Assembly (NCBI RefSeq): GCF_964340395.1
Contig: NC_135549.1
Coordinates: forward strand, 22,510,342 to 22,574,341
Reading direction: 5' to 3'
Length of the DNA: 64,000 nt
Source of the DNA: Glandiceps talaboti
Taxonomy: Eukaryota; Hemichordata; Enteropneusta; Spengelidae
Below, piece by piece: positions 23,026 to 36,800 of the stretch. The translations under genes and the position numbers were made by a program. The notes under the pieces were generated by a model. The model saw nothing but the letters and a program-made list of their open reading frames with translations, was not told the DNA's origin and did no database searches. The first letter of the stretch is position 1. The number at the start of each line of letters is the position of its first letter.

Positions 23026-23736
23026 AGTACCATGCCTATACTACTTCTGAACCATATCAGTTCAGTTGTGCTAATCACTGTCATTAGTTTTTGAGTTTAA
23101 GTGATATCTTTTTACACCCAACTAAAATATTGTAAATGGTCAAACCGAATACTCCCCAACCTCGTTCTGGTCCTTATTATGACATTAAGGGCAGCTATAA
23201 TGACTGACTAAAAACACCGTGGCAATTTAAAGTTTCGTCCCATTTACTTGTTTACAAAAGGGTTAGTCTGAAATATTGATTTTCCAGTTAATATTTGATG
23301 TATTGTATGCTAGAGCTCTTGCCTCGCCCTCGGCACTCAAAATTACCAAGCGTGTCACTTTTCAATAATTATTTTAAAACTTTTTCGCAATAGCTACTGA
23401 TGACATATTTTTCGAAACGAGTTATTTGTCAAATACCTGTACCACGTCTGACAAGTTCTTCAAAAATGGCGATTACGCCAGTTACTGGAAAACTGTCAAT
23501 TTGTTTCAAAATGGTGGCTGTACCACTAAATATTTATATATAGTATATCTTATTGGGACGGTTTACACATGCAACGTTCAAACATATTCGTAAAGATACT
23601 TTTTTTCAAATATTATAAAACATTTCCTCACTTCTTCCTTACACCAATACGAAACAAGATAGTTTACATGTTTTTTATTTGGATTGAATAGTGTTTCGAC
23701 CAATGCTGAATAAGCAAAGTTATCTTTTGTATGAAT
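23026..23736. other. Spacer S2 non-coding DNA
   Basis: It aligns with S1 at about 5160-5840. No gene is seen. Confidence 0.5.
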
Positions 23737-23739
23737 TAA

Positions 23740-24407
23740 GGGAGCCTTCACTTATTACAAGTGGACCCGTGGGAATAGGGAGTGTGTCTTGATTTTACAA
23801 ATTTGTTCCCGGGGACCTCGAAATAAGGAGATACCGGATGGTAACATTTGAGTATGACTTTTTGTATTATTTTGTGGTTTTGGTATCCCACTGCTGCCAA
23901 CGGTTTCACATCTTACTGCTGTAACACACCCTACTGTTGTAAGATCCGAGCACTGCCAACTTTGTACCGTAATATCAGAATATGCATACGTAGTATCAGT
24001 CAAATGTTTGCTGGTAATCATTGAATGAATCAATGGCTAGTTTTGACGTGAGCATATGAGATGGTCTCACAAGAGAGAATGGGCACCATGTAGTAAGACA
24101 TTGTGGACAATAACGTGGAGTGAGCATGTTGACCTTGGTCTATGCACCATAGCTCTGTTTAGTCTTTGGGGTCTAATAACCAATGCAATTAAGTCTCAGT
24201 CTGGGGCCTCTTTTCATTTCATTGCTTTGACAGCATTTTAACTTGACCCATGGTTTAGGAACTTTTGAACATGGGGATGGTAACGTGTTAGAGAAAAGTA
24301 ATTGAGAGAAGGCCATTGTTTACGAAGTATTGAATGGGAGAGGGGAAAACCACGCCTAACAGGCCACGCTTGATTTTCTCCTTCCATTGAAATTACTGAA
24401 GGCTCCC
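23740..24407. mobile_element. TIR element with TAA duplication, orthologous to 5846-6514
   Basis: The ends are GGGAGCCTTCACTTATTACA and the complement of a decayed GGGAGCCTTCAGTAATTTCA, flanked by TAA (23737-23739, 24408-24410). Its position relative to its gene is the same as in S1, so it was present before duplication of the unit. Confidence 0.75.
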
Positions 24408-24410
24408 TAA

Positions 24411-27400
24411 TGCTATCACCATGGTAAAGTAAAGTAATGTTCAAGAACACTAAAACTGACATCGTTCATAACTCCTACTATCATTTTGTATTGAAATGTA
24501 AATGACTTCATTCTTTCATATATTACACATCACACCACCATATATAGTCCATACTATGATTATACGAAGGCTCCCAGACCTATACGTACTAGTAGTTGAA
24601 GCCTAATCAATGACAATCACTGCAAATTTAAAGATAGATTTCTCCTGGTTCTTGACAGCCTACAAATCCTCAAAATGTACAAAACTGGATAAAGAATTGT
24701 TCCATGTTACCGTTGTTTAGGTGTTAAATTCAATTATGTGAAGTTAATGATCAATATGGTGTACATGTAAATCCACTTCCTTGTTGACTTTTCAATGTTT
24801 TGTCATACATTTGTGGTGCTAGAAATTCTAAAGTTGTAGTCGCAGTGTACATTTTTGCTATATTAAATTTCAGAATGAAAATTGAGTTTGTGTGCACCTA
24901 CCTGCTACCCACCCATCAGAGAATCAGTGGAATTCTGTTCAAAAGATTTGATGATAGATAAATATTCACTTACTATCAAATATTCCTTTCCACCGTGACA
25001 TTCGACCATGTACGCAACTCTTGTGTGATCTACATTTGGTCAAACTAAAACTGTGTTTCCCAATACACGTAATATACACCATATCTAATTTCGAAAATCA
25101 CATGACTGTCTCGTGTTATCTTTCTTATCATAACTTGTCACAAAAAGAGAATAAATGGTCACGAAAAGTCAAAGGTCAAACTGTACATTGGAAACCATAG
25201 CATGTGCCAAACCTTCTTGTCCCATTGTGCTGTCAACTTTGAACCATGTACTCTGGCAAACCTCAACGCAATAACCATCCCACGTAGAAAGGCAATACAG
25301 TAGACGAAAATTTCGAATTCATTTCACTCTGTATTGAGTGGTGATGATTAAATTATATAATGATTATCAAGTAGAAATATGATAACAAATAGGTTTGTGC
25401 AAAGTAAGTACAGTTATGTATTATTACAATATTGCATGTCAGCTGTAAATATAATTCCATTTTGGTATAGTGAGTTTCAGTATTGAAATTCGTCATTTAT
25501 GATAGCATTGAGGAATATTTTTCACAATAATAGAAATTGAAGGGCACCAACTTCCCAATAGTTCCTTAATGTTAATGTTAGTAGAGTTGCCTCTAGAATA
25601 GCCAGTACAGTTACATACTGACCAAAAGAATATAGACTTCTCTCATAAATACGCCTAAGGCCTAAAAAAATAATTGTTCAGTTCCAGTCACCAGACCCCC
25701 CCCCCCCCTAGTTTTTCACTGCCGACCATAAACTTTTTTTTTACTATTTCGTGAAAAAATTTGCAAAAAATGGGATGTCTCACGAGAAATAGTGGATACG
25801 GAAACTGACATCAACTTACAAAAAGACAATATAAAACTATTCTTCCAAACTGTAATGGCTGTACATCTGATAGGAAATAAATAACACAGATACCATTTGG
25901 AAAACAATGGAACCACTAAACTAGACACTCACACATGAAAAATATATATAACAAAATAAACAATCTACCTACCCCACCTAGTCTAAAATTGAGCGTAATC
26001 GGAACCACATAATTTTTTATTGGGCCTGAACGTCCTGCTACCTCAACAAATGGGTGGTCTGGGACGCCCTCAGCGGACGAACATACCTCTTGCGTTTAAG
26101 TGGCGTTTAGCACATCCCAATTTCCGCAACAGTCATTGCAGAAAATGCATTGTTTGACGACAGTTATTCACAGACATTTTTCATTCATTCTTTTTGTGCT
26201 AACGACGAATTGTGTAGCTTTAAGCATTTCTTGTTATATCTTTACTTCCCCATATAGTTTTAAAGAACTATTTCAATCCCTGTTCTATACATCTGAAAGG
26301 CTGCTCGTCTTAAAGTTTGTTGTATATTTAATCGGATAGATAGTGTATACCAACACTTAATGTCTAGTACCCAATGAAATGTGATACTTTGATGGGATAA
26401 ATAACTCAACCCTATCCTTAATTAGCACAGAACAGGAATATGTATATGAATACAAAACACCACACTTGCTTACAAACACCTCATATCTCCATCAGATTCT
26501 TTTAAACCTGCACTAGCTGCAACATCAAATAACCAAAGATATATTCAATAACAAGTATTTTAAAAAGATATTGTTTTAGCTTATTAGTGGTCAACATTAT
26601 CCATAGATAGTATAGAGGCAAGAGTAAATCTTGAGCAAACGCTCGTTTTGAATCTATCACCATATTAAAATTTTACTAGTTGTAATTGGATTATTTATTT
26701 TGATCAGACAACCACAATATATTCACTGAAGTTTTAACAATAAAAATAACAACCAGACATTGTACATGTTGATCAAGGGTCGATATTATTTATAAGTCTT
26801 ACTAATAAGGTTGAAATCCGGATCACCGCTGAGGGCGCTGATGTTTGGTTGCGGATCCCAAAATCAATTTGATTTGTAAATAGCTATAAAACTTACGTTT
26901 AGCAACATGTGATACAATACTGTTCACGGTGTACAATATTACTGAATTACTGTACCTAACGAAGTTACTGTACCTAAACAAAGGACCACAAATGTCAAAA
27001 TACATTTCCATCTATTGGTGGGGGGGGGAGTTCTCGCAAGTTATGGTACATGTATAAAAGGGACATTGCTTTAAAACTATGAGGTGGCTCGTCATTTGGC
27101 TAGAAAGGGTGGCTTCAAACAAAAATGAATTGCCTCAAATAATTCTTGCAAGAACCCCCTCCCACCCCACCTCTCCTCAAGCCATAAATTTTGCTCGTCC
27201 ATAAATTACATTATATTATAAATCTTATTTCGTAATTCAAGGTATTTATAAACTTGAAATTTTCAGTATTTAAAAGACCTTCACAGTTTACACAATATTG
27301 GAGGAGGTGGACAATGTTTAGGTATATAGTAATTATTAAAATGAAAAATAATTCACAGGATAAAAAACAAAGCAAAGTCTGGACAGTACAAACTAAATTC

Positions 27401-29196
27401 AATGTGAAATATTATGAATGATTTATATGCCTTTTTTAAATTGTGGCGTTTATTTGTATTATTCTAGTTCTATTATTACATTGATTGGTAGCAACGTCGT
27501 AAACCACATGCCTCCCTATCACAAACTGTGTCTTTGTGCGTGTGTGTGTGTGTGTGTGATGAGTGAAACAACAAGGCAACTTCATTTCTCCTAGATAAGC
27601 AATGATTGACAGACCCTTTAAAGTTTATTGGTACTTTATTTCTAATGTTACATTGATTGGTATCTGAATTCATAGTAACAGTTATTCCAAAGTGCTTACT
27701 AGGAATGATACGTTTTATTAACATATGTACAAATGGATATGAGGATCATTTACCCTTTGATGAGGAGGTGGTATGTAATTGTTGAAGTCATTTGGTAGTC
27801 GCATCTTTATTTGTGGATACTACATCCCATGTAATTTTCTGCACGAGTCTCGAGATGTCACAGTTTGTAATGATACTTCTTTTCGAATTATCCCCATAAC
27901 AGTTCTTTTGAAAATGCTTTACTACTAGCTCAGTGTCACAATTATCTTGATTATTGATACATTCTTTTTTTCTGTGGTAACATACAACTCGTCTATATAT
28001 TGATTGGTCCTCTATTCCATGTTGCCATGCAATTTATATTTTGTCATCAATTATACATTTTCTGTCTACGAGGATAGGGGTGGACCACCCTTCCCCTTTA
28101 TACTTCAAGTCCGGAGATTATTCTTTTCCCCGTCACAGTGACTTGAGTATGTCTAACTATCAGTTCTGTTTGTCGAAATATTGCGGACGTCAGCGATTGT
28201 GGTTGGAGATAGTTTCCTCTTTGGTTTTCACATCGTCTTGAGGTACTCATAACCGTCAACATTCGAGTCGTTTCATGTTTTAACTTCGGCGTTGCTAACT
28301 TCTATTTGTTTGACAAATGAGGCGTTCAGGTGATCTTGCACGTTTTGTTTTCTGCTGTTATCAATGAATCTTTCCTTTCCACAACTTTGCTCTGCAACTT
28401 TTTCGTACGGGTTTGTTTCAAACGGCGTTTCTAGCTTTCCCCATAATATGTTAAACAACTTTGATCATAGACTTTTAATTATAGCGTGACTGCGCTTGTT
28501 GGCATATTTCTTCATGTTAGCTTTTGTCATTTCGTCCTTTTCTTTCATGGTCGATTGTGTTGTTGACATGCCAAAGTATGTTGGTAGTTCCATGTGTTCA
28601 GCTGTCGGTGGATAATTTCTATGGCTGGTGGTAGGTCAATCGTACAGTGTGGTGTAGATCTGTAGTTTCTTAGAAATGTGTACAGTTCTTTTTTCATGGT
28701 TTTCTGTGTGGATGATCGAATGGATTTCGCTAGCGTGGGCACGGATCTGTCGTCTTCGCCATTGGATTGGAGCTAGCATGGTGTTATCTTACGGTGCTTG
28801 AATCCCATTTATTCTGCAAATTATGGAGAGGGGGTTCACTTTGAGTAAAACAAACACAGCAAAAAATTAGCCACCCAATAAACTGATAATAATCGCAGCT
28901 CCCTAACGAAAAACTTGTCAAACTAAACGTATACTAAACGTACATTCAGTCCTGTATTTAGATGACCATCTTCTTCCTTGATGTATAGGAAAAAGAGAAT
29001 GCAGAGGACAGGGACAATAGATGTGACATATGATAACCGACTTGGAGCTATCTTCTTGCCGGTCTGGTGATCAAATTTAAACATATCTTTAGATATTGTT
29101 GATAGCGTTAAGATAATAAGTATATATTGATCTAGATTTCGTTCAATATCTATATATCATTAGGAAATAATTATTTGGCACCCAATAACACCACTC
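24411..29196. other. Spacer S2, 3' flank of gene C, no gene
   Basis: It aligns along its length with S1, but without the two elements at 8907-12323 and 13041-14859. It is therefore the clean reference for both insertions (empty sites at about 26790 and 27474). A GT run lies at 27539-27558. Confidence 0.65.
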
Positions 29197-29202
29197 TTTA
29201 TT
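29197..29202 (-). terminator. Polyadenylation signal AATAAA of gene C
   Basis: AATAAA on the minus strand, about 92 bases after the NHL-domain stop codon, retained in the pseudogene. Confidence 0.5.
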
Positions 29203-29293
29203 AGTTCGTTCACTGCTACCAAAATGAGAATGTCAATGACTTGATGACAAACTGGTTTTGGATTTAGCCTCAGTATACATAAACTCAATGTCG

Positions 29294-31647
29294 TTAGTAC
29301 TTATATTTCTTGATGCAGTTGTTAACATGGTCTGCGATGATAACATGTCCATCATCTGTCACAGCCAATCCATGTGGTTTGTTCAGTTTATCATGTTGAC
29401 TTTCAATGGATCGGATTAATTCACCATCATAGGTCAGAACCAGTATTCTGTGTGGAGGTGGAGCTGTAGATGGTTTATCTACAACAATGATGTGATTATC
29501 GCTATCTACAGCTATACCACTGCAATGGTGTAACTTGTCAACATTTCCTAGGTTTGTTATCTTCCTTACCATCTCTCCAGTCTCTCTGTAGATCATTACC
29601 TGACCTGCTATGTCACTAACAAGAACGTCATCATTCTGACCAGCTGTTACAAAGTGTGGAAGCATCAGTTTACCCTCGTGTTCTTCTCTACCACCAATCC
29701 TTCTGATGAATTCTCCATCCTGGTTGAATACAAAGATACACTTTGCTTTGGGATCAGCTACTAATATATGGCCTCTTCTGTTCACAGCAACACCATATGG
29801 TCTGACAAAGTCTTTGTGGGTGAATTCTTTTATCTGATGTCCATCATCATCATGGATGCTCACAATTTTGTGTTGCAACGACACTGCCACAGTGTTACCA
29901 CTCGGCGTTACTGCAACACCTGTAGTACCTGTATAAGGTGTTTTGATGTTACATTTATGATTAGCATCCTTGTCAATGATTTGTAATCTTATGTTTGCAC
30001 CATCAGCGACCAGTACATCACCGTTATGTTTATTAATTGTAATCCCAACGGGTTGGTTGAATTCTTCAGGACCAGTACCTTTCTTTCCTACTTTCCATAC
30101 TGGTCTACCAGTATCGACTACATGGACTAATGGTACATGTGTACTTTGTACCTAGTCCAGCATTGTGTGTCGTCACTTGGCATGATACCTGACCATTATC
30201 ATTCGCTTGGCCGAATATATCTTCCACTTCAATGTAGTATGGGTTTTCTGGCAACTGGCTATCATAGATAAACACGGTCATTTCATGTCTGCCTTTAGTG
30301 ATAGGTCTGTAGGTTACTTCATAGCTACCATCACCTCTGTCTTGGATCTTTGTGTTTATCTCGTTATCATCTGAATCTTTGAATGACACTTGAAGGGGTA
30401 GAACTGACACACCAAGTGGACTTCCATCCATATCTGTAGGTGTGATGATTGACTTGCATACAGCATCCTTTGTTGCAGTGAATGACTCAGTTATACACAT
30501 CAACCTCTTGGCGGGGCCAACAAATACTGAATTCTTTGTTGATATATCTGGTAGTGTGGAAGGATGAAAGAAGTGTGGATACTCTGCAGTCAAAGCTTTG
30601 TGTTCTTTGAAGTCCTGTGAGGAAATGTTATCAAGTTGTCTGCAGATGTACGCCTTGGTAGTCAGCAAATCAAAATCACCACTATGTTGTACAATATTTT
30701 CACTAAATCTGCAAGCTCCATCTGTTGCTGCTAGGTGTCTCAGGATATCTTCTTTCTCCACAAGTAAAGATGCCTTCAGAACATCTTCCGTGTCTTGCAT
30801 TGTTGACAACATTTCCTTCTCACGCTTTTGAAGTACTTTAATCCAATTTCGAAAGAATGATTTGACTCTGGCCTCTTGTTCTTGACTGTGCTGCGCAACA
30901 TTGGTTTTTTTCTTGCTCGTTTTCGATGAGTATTTCTCGAAGATTTCCGCGCTTCTGTGCTGCAATGTTTATCTTTCCCTTGATAATATCTTTGTATTTC
31001 TCCACGGCCTTTCCTATTTCCATCACCATATGTCCTTCACTTCTTGGATGGGTTACAAAAGCACACTGTAGACACAGTGGTACTTGGCATTCATCGCTGT
31101 CACAGTACAAAGTAATTTCATGGTTTTCATGGTTTCTCTTACTACAGTACTGTTTAGGACGGATGAATGATTCTATAGTTTCCCATGGATATGACTTTAG
31201 ATCGGAAAGCGTCAATATGTCATGTGCACCAAGAGCAAGTGTATGTCTGTGTGCATCATGGCAGAATTGACACAAAAATGCAACACAATCTAAACAAAAT
31301 GACACTGCTATGTCACCCTTTTCACCATGACAACTCTGACACGAGATATCTTGGCCCTTTTGCAGGTTTTGCTGCTTCTCATAGTATTCTTTCTGATTCA
31401 AAATGGTGGCACTGGTATGGAAACCTATGACACCTTTCTGTGGTGTTGTCGTACACTGTGAACATATTTGACACTTGATTACTTCGTCCTTACCAATCTG
31501 TTTAGTCAAACATGGTTGACAGAACACGTGGAGACAAGAAAGATATTTTGGTATCCGGGTACTTTTATCATACTGGTTGCTACAGAGCCTACAGGTCAAC
31601 ACACTGGGATCGAAAGAAAACTTCTTTGAGGAGTCAGCTGTTGCCAT
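29294..31647 (-). pseudogene. TRIM-NHL pseudogene C: frameshift and loss of filamin repeats 2-6
   Basis: Three pieces in three frames. From the ATG at 31647 to about 30915 it encodes RING, both B-boxes and part of the coiled coil. A one-base length change in a T run near 30905-30920 (30 bases where gene D has 29) shifts the frame. The second piece, to about 30140, gives the rest of the coiled coil, filamin repeat 1 and the first few residues of repeat 2. There the sequence jumps to the VVDTGRPVW motif that precedes the NHL domain, again out of frame. Relative to genes B and D about 1.46 kb (filamin repeats 2-6) is gone. The NHL part, 30118-29294, has no stop codon. Splice acceptor, untranslated exon and AATAAA are preserved, so transcription is possible. 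A spliced or truncated RING/B-box product cannot be excluded. Confidence 0.85.
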
Positions 31648-31995
31648 GTTTGACTTGGATATTCACTGAAACAAAATAACGGAATGTTTAATCATGCAGG
31701 TACACCTGGTTTGAATAAACACATTACAGTTATCTGTACTGTACTGATTTGAACCGTTTACGTAAAGGTTAAAATCTGAAATTGTTGCTCCTTTTAAATC
31801 TAACTAGGATTCTAAAACTGTGCTGATTTCTTGGTTTAGAACAAGAACTTCTTCAAACAAACTCAAGAAACCCGAAAGTTGTGGTCTACATTCGAAAGGA
31901 GAACTATTGTAAAATATAGTTTCGTTTCAGCTTCCATTGAACGGTTATAAGTGTATAAAGTTACCACGAAATATTTTCTTTTAGAAATGTAGGGT

Positions 31996-32155
31996 GTATG
32001 TATGTATGTATGTATGTATGACAGTATGTATGTATGTATGCATGTATGCATGCATACTATGCATGTATACTATGTATGTATACTATGTATGTATGTATGT
32101 ATGTATGTATGTATGTATGTATGTATGTTTTATGTATGTGTGTATGTATGTATCT
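31996..32155. repeat. (TATG)n microsatellite in gene C intron
   Basis: TATG units with CATGC and TATAC interruptions. Confidence 0.95.
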
Positions 32156-32278
32156 ATGCCAGTCTCATGGTTAGGTCGTAAACCACAGCCTCTTTTACAT
32201 CACCATCTAAGATGCACTGTGAAGAGACATGTTTCATAGTGTCACAGAAGAAATATCAGCTTTGGTTTGCGAGAAATA

Positions 32279-32296
32279 CCTGTCTGTATGTCTGGC

Positions 32297-32345
<49 letters not shown>

Positions 32346-32385
32346 GCCTGTCTGTCTGTCTGTTTGTGTTCTCTGTGCACATGGT

Positions 32386-32458
<73 letters not shown>
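32279..32458. repeat. (TCTG)n followed by (GT)n microsatellite in gene C intron
   Basis: TCTG units at 32283-32370, then an uninterrupted GT run at about 32389-32458, ending 20 bases from the splice donor. Confidence 0.95.
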
Positions 32459-32460
<2 letters not shown>

Positions 32461-32867
32461 TGTATAGTGTGAGCTTACCCAATGCAGAAGCCGGCTGCTT
32501 CTGTACAGATCATTTACCCTCAAATGGTTCGGGACTTAATGATTAGATACACATCAATTTCCCTGTTTCAAGGTTGTTGGATAACTCGCTATTAGTGCAA
32601 ATCGGTTCAGCAAAGTACCACTGCTGGCAAACCAATTATTCTATGAGATGAAGAAATAAATGAATACATTAACCTTAATACATAGCACTCCGATAGATAT
32701 TGTATACCAAGTTGATGGGATTACATCTTGACTTAAGGATTATCTATTAATGATACGTTTAAGTAAACTACATGACTATATCAACTTTACATCTCTTGAA
32801 ATTGTATACATAAATTAGGCTGATTATAATAACCATCACCACCTTGTTATCAGTGGTAATTTATCGT

Positions 32868-32920
32868 TTTATTTATTCACAGACCATCCAACAAACATAG
32901 CCCAATAACAAGTTATTACC
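32868..32920 (-). repeat. SINE 3' tail fragment upstream of gene C
   Basis: The best preserved of the three tails. The reverse complement reads TGTTATTGGGCTATGTTTGT then TGGATGG and ends in AATAAATAAA, close to the tail of the SINE at 51318-51670. Confidence 0.5.
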
Positions 32921-32980
32921 TTAAAGGTAAAAGAATATACAATGTAATGAAAATACTAAATACCAGATTTAAACAGAATG

Positions 32981-33728
32981 CCTCCCGTAAGGGAATCACT
33001 AATTATGCAAATAACTCATTAAACTAAAAAAACTATGGTAACAGGCTTTGTTTTTTGGACAAGCGTGCTTTCTTAGGTTAATGTATGTAAGAGTGTATGA
33101 TACTACTTAATGCAGTCTTAAGATATAGCCTAATTACCGAAAATCATTAATTATGCAAATTATTCATTAACACTGAAAGGTACACCAACAAACTTTACAG
33201 GACATGTGCGATTGTTATGGTTAACGTGTGTACTGAATTATATTGGAATTGAAGTATGTATTCTTAAGATATAGCCTAATTACCGAAAATCATGAATTAT
33301 GCAAATTATTCATTAACACTGTATGGTGCATCAACAAACTTGATAGGATATATGTGTTTTCTTATGGTTAATGTATGTACTAAATTATGTTGAATTTGAA
33401 GTATGTATTCTTAAGATATAGCCTAATTACCAAAACTAATTAATTATGCAAATTATTAATTAACGCTCTAAGATACATCAACGAATTTTATAGGACAAAT
33501 GTATGTTGTTATGTTTAACTAATATCCTAAATTATATTGAAATTGAAGTATACAGTCTTAAGATATTGCGTAATTACTTGATTTCATTAATATGCAAATT
33601 TCTCTAATTAAACATTAACAGATCTGGCTCAAAACCTACTCAGGTCTAGCTATAACCCTAAAGATTATATATCCCAAATTTCATTACAATTGAGCCAGCC
33701 GATTTTTAGAAAATGATGACACAGCCAC

Positions 33729-33783
<55 letters not shown>

Positions 33784-33819
33784 TTCCCCTTTAAATACAT
33801 CCCGTACCCTTACGGGAGG
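32981..33819. mobile_element. 'Pearl'-like element: four ~146-bp units, (ACAG)n, short inverted ends
   Basis: The left end CCTCCCGTAAGGG (32981-32993) is the exact complement of CCCTTACGGGAGG (33807-33819). Between them, ATATAGCCTAATTAC recurs at about 33122, 33268, 33414 and (decayed) 33561. Each unit carries ATGCAAAT in TTAATTATGCAAAT. A unique 3' piece follows, then (CAGA)n at 33728-33783, then a small hairpin CCCGTA-CCCT-TACGGG. The layout resembles pearl/HINE elements; classification is inferred. Confidence 0.6.
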
Positions 33820-36800
33820 TAAAAATAAACTACTAAGAAAATACAGAAATGAGAAATAACACTAAAAGTTACAAAGTCAAACAAAATTACACACAAACCC
33901 CACATAAGTAGTTCAATCAACTGAATTTTAAAATTAGTGAAAGACAAAAAAGGTAGATGTCACAAAGGTATACTATTTAAAAGTGCCATAGACTGTGATA
34001 AAATAGAAAGAAAAAACTGCTTAGTCAATACAGTGGCTAGGGAATCCAAAAACGACTTTCGATTTGGAACATTTGAGTTGAACAAAGGAATTAAATTTGA
34101 CAATCATGTCCGTAGAAAATGCTAAACATTCACACACGCAAATCCAAAAATTGACTTAATAAATGTGTGGGTGTTATCCACACGTAACAAAGAGAGGGAG
34201 AGGAAATTTACGTAGAATTAATTAAATACAAGTCTGACTCACATACTGGCCACACTTTTTTTCTGGACACGTTTAGTACCTTGTTTGTGTTATTGTTCAA
34301 CTTGCTGTAGGTTGATTATATACAACCTTGATAAATCGTGAAATTAAAGTCCAAATTGAGTTAGACTAAAGATCGATCACCTACAAAACGATTTATTTGG
34401 CCATATCTATATCTATTTCCATTTACCCTCGAACTGTAACACATAATAAAACTGTAAACATATTTTATGAGGTCGGCAGGTACAAAGGTAGTGATAGTTG
34501 CTAAGGACTCATACACGGGATTTATGATAATATGCATTCATTATATCATTACATTCATCAATTGTTTTTGTTTAACTAGTGAATACGATCGATCTTGCGG
34601 TCCCTATTAATAAGTGCCACGTTTGCCACTGTCTGGTTTTGTAAATCACTTTATTGCACAAAAACTCTTAGGGAAAAATTCTCGAAACCTAGTTATATGT
34701 TTACACGTACTAGGACATTCTTTCTACTTTTGAACTGTGCAACTAAACAACAGTAAACATCGTTATTGGGGCGGCATATGCAAAAACAACCCAAGTGGAT
34801 ATAACACATCATGGTAATTTGGTATTCAGGTTTACATGGGATTATTTATGTACATCGATTTGAGCTGAGGCGTAGTAAAAACTGCACTGAGCAAACATGA
34901 AGACTTATTTACGAGCCAGTGCGACATTCCAGGACTCTAAGTACATACAGAAGCCACGTAACACACATCGAGAAGCTTTCAAGTGGTAGGTTTAAATTAT
35001 ATTTTGTATCCTGACGTCATGTAAATGTCCCATGAGACTTCTACCAGTTGCTGGACATGATTCTACATGGTTTGTAATAATTGTAATTGCATTGGAAAAT
35101 ATATGCTTCAAAATATGAAGTTTGAAGGAAAATAACTACAAAAACCCACAATGTTATAGACTGTAATATTTAAACAAATAAGGAAATGGCTGAGGATAAA
35201 ATATTTGGTCAAAATATTTTCACAGCACCCTTCACCCTCTCAAAACGTTACATGCCCCCCCCCCCGAAATAAACCCAAATATTTCCGTAGCCCCCTCCCT
35301 CAGCCTACACAGGGAGTGTCATATGTGCAATTATACAAATTACCCTTCACCTTCCCGCATTCTGGAGATGTATAATTGAATGGTATTCTACATTAAAATA
35401 TATTTTTTTCGAGATACTTAGCCAGCACTGCTATCCCCTTCAGTCTTGATGTGGAGGGGGAGCAGCATCACCAGCATTGCTAGTCGCGAGGAGTGGAAGG
35501 ATGCGTCTAATTACTTGTGGGAGGCCATTTTGCTACATAAAATTAAAACCATAAAAGGTAATACTGGAGTATAGTTTTCATTTAACCTATAAAAGACACA
35601 CATTCGGTGTAATAACACCCTTTACTAAATTTAGTATAATGAATGACACCCTCTACTCTCACAAAAAATGGAGTGACAGCCGCCATTCTAAGATATAAGT
35701 GCAATGACAGCAGATCCTATGTTTTGAAAAAATATTTACTCGATGGAAAGGGTGGAATGACACTACTTACTACATTCTGTATGTTGAATATGGCACCCTC
35801 TACACTTCAGGGGGGAAATCGGGTCCCGGCTGTTGCATAAAATATTATATTGATGTGGTCTGTAGGACCGGTGGCAGCGATGGGATGCATGTCAAAATCA
35901 CAACATAATGCGTCAATTTGAAGGTAAAATGTGACCTTCTCGTAATTCCTTTCCCTACAATATGGATCTCTCCCGAGTACCAACTTGTAAAACTTGAAGA
36001 AAAAACCCATACCCCTGGATTTCCCCTTGTAACTACATGCTGAATACTCTCTTATAAGAAGGCTCGTGTGCTTTTACAGTGATAGCATCTTGAGATATGA
36101 CAAGTTTAATCAGCAAGACATTTGTGTGAAATTTAAAGATACTTTTCTTCTCTAGACAATAAAGGAAGAAAGGCAATACATGTACATGATTGTCACACAC
36201 TATCATCATTGAGGCTTTAAATACAGTTATACGAAGCTTAGGAAACAATACAGGTAAATATGTAAATTGCTTCCTTATAGATTTTTCAACGTTTCCTCAT
36301 GCATTTGTATTGTTAAAACTTCTGAAGCTGTAGTCGCTATGGAAGTTGTGTACATGTTTGCTATTTCAGTTTTCATTCGGTTTATGTGCACCTACGTTCA
36401 ACCCACACATCTGTTAAAATCAGTGAAAGTCCATTAGGGAATTTGACACTTCTTAAATATATACTTACTATCACAAATTCCTTGCACCGTGATTACCACT
36501 TCCAAAAAAATACGTTGATGTACACAATTCCTGTGTGATCTGTATTGTTCACACTTAAACTGTGGCTCTAAATACTTATATACCTTATTGAAAATCACAT
36601 GACTTTCACAAATACATTCCTTATCATACCTTGCGACAAACAAAACTATAAAATAGTTACAAAATGTCAAAGGTGAAACGGTACTTTGGAAACCATAGAA
36701 TGTGTGTAACCTTCTTGTCCCATTGTGCTATCAGCACTCTGCTGAACCTCAACACAAATACTTACATCGCTGTTTACGTAGAAAGGCGAACATTTCATTT

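Larger units (their letters stand above)
31666..32478 (-). other. 5' UTR intron of gene C; untranslated exon ends at 32479
   Basis: The acceptor TTTTGTTTCAG ends at 31666; the donor GTAAGC follows exon end ...CTTCTGCATTGG at 32479. The intron contains three separate microsatellites. Confidence 0.68.

Noticed and set aside
22794-23094. Frames in AC/GT and TATG arrays that translate to Cys-Val or His-Thr repeats
   Set aside because: Pure microsatellite translation. The same applies at 1620-1802, 20800-21205, 32212-32546 and 55907-56408.
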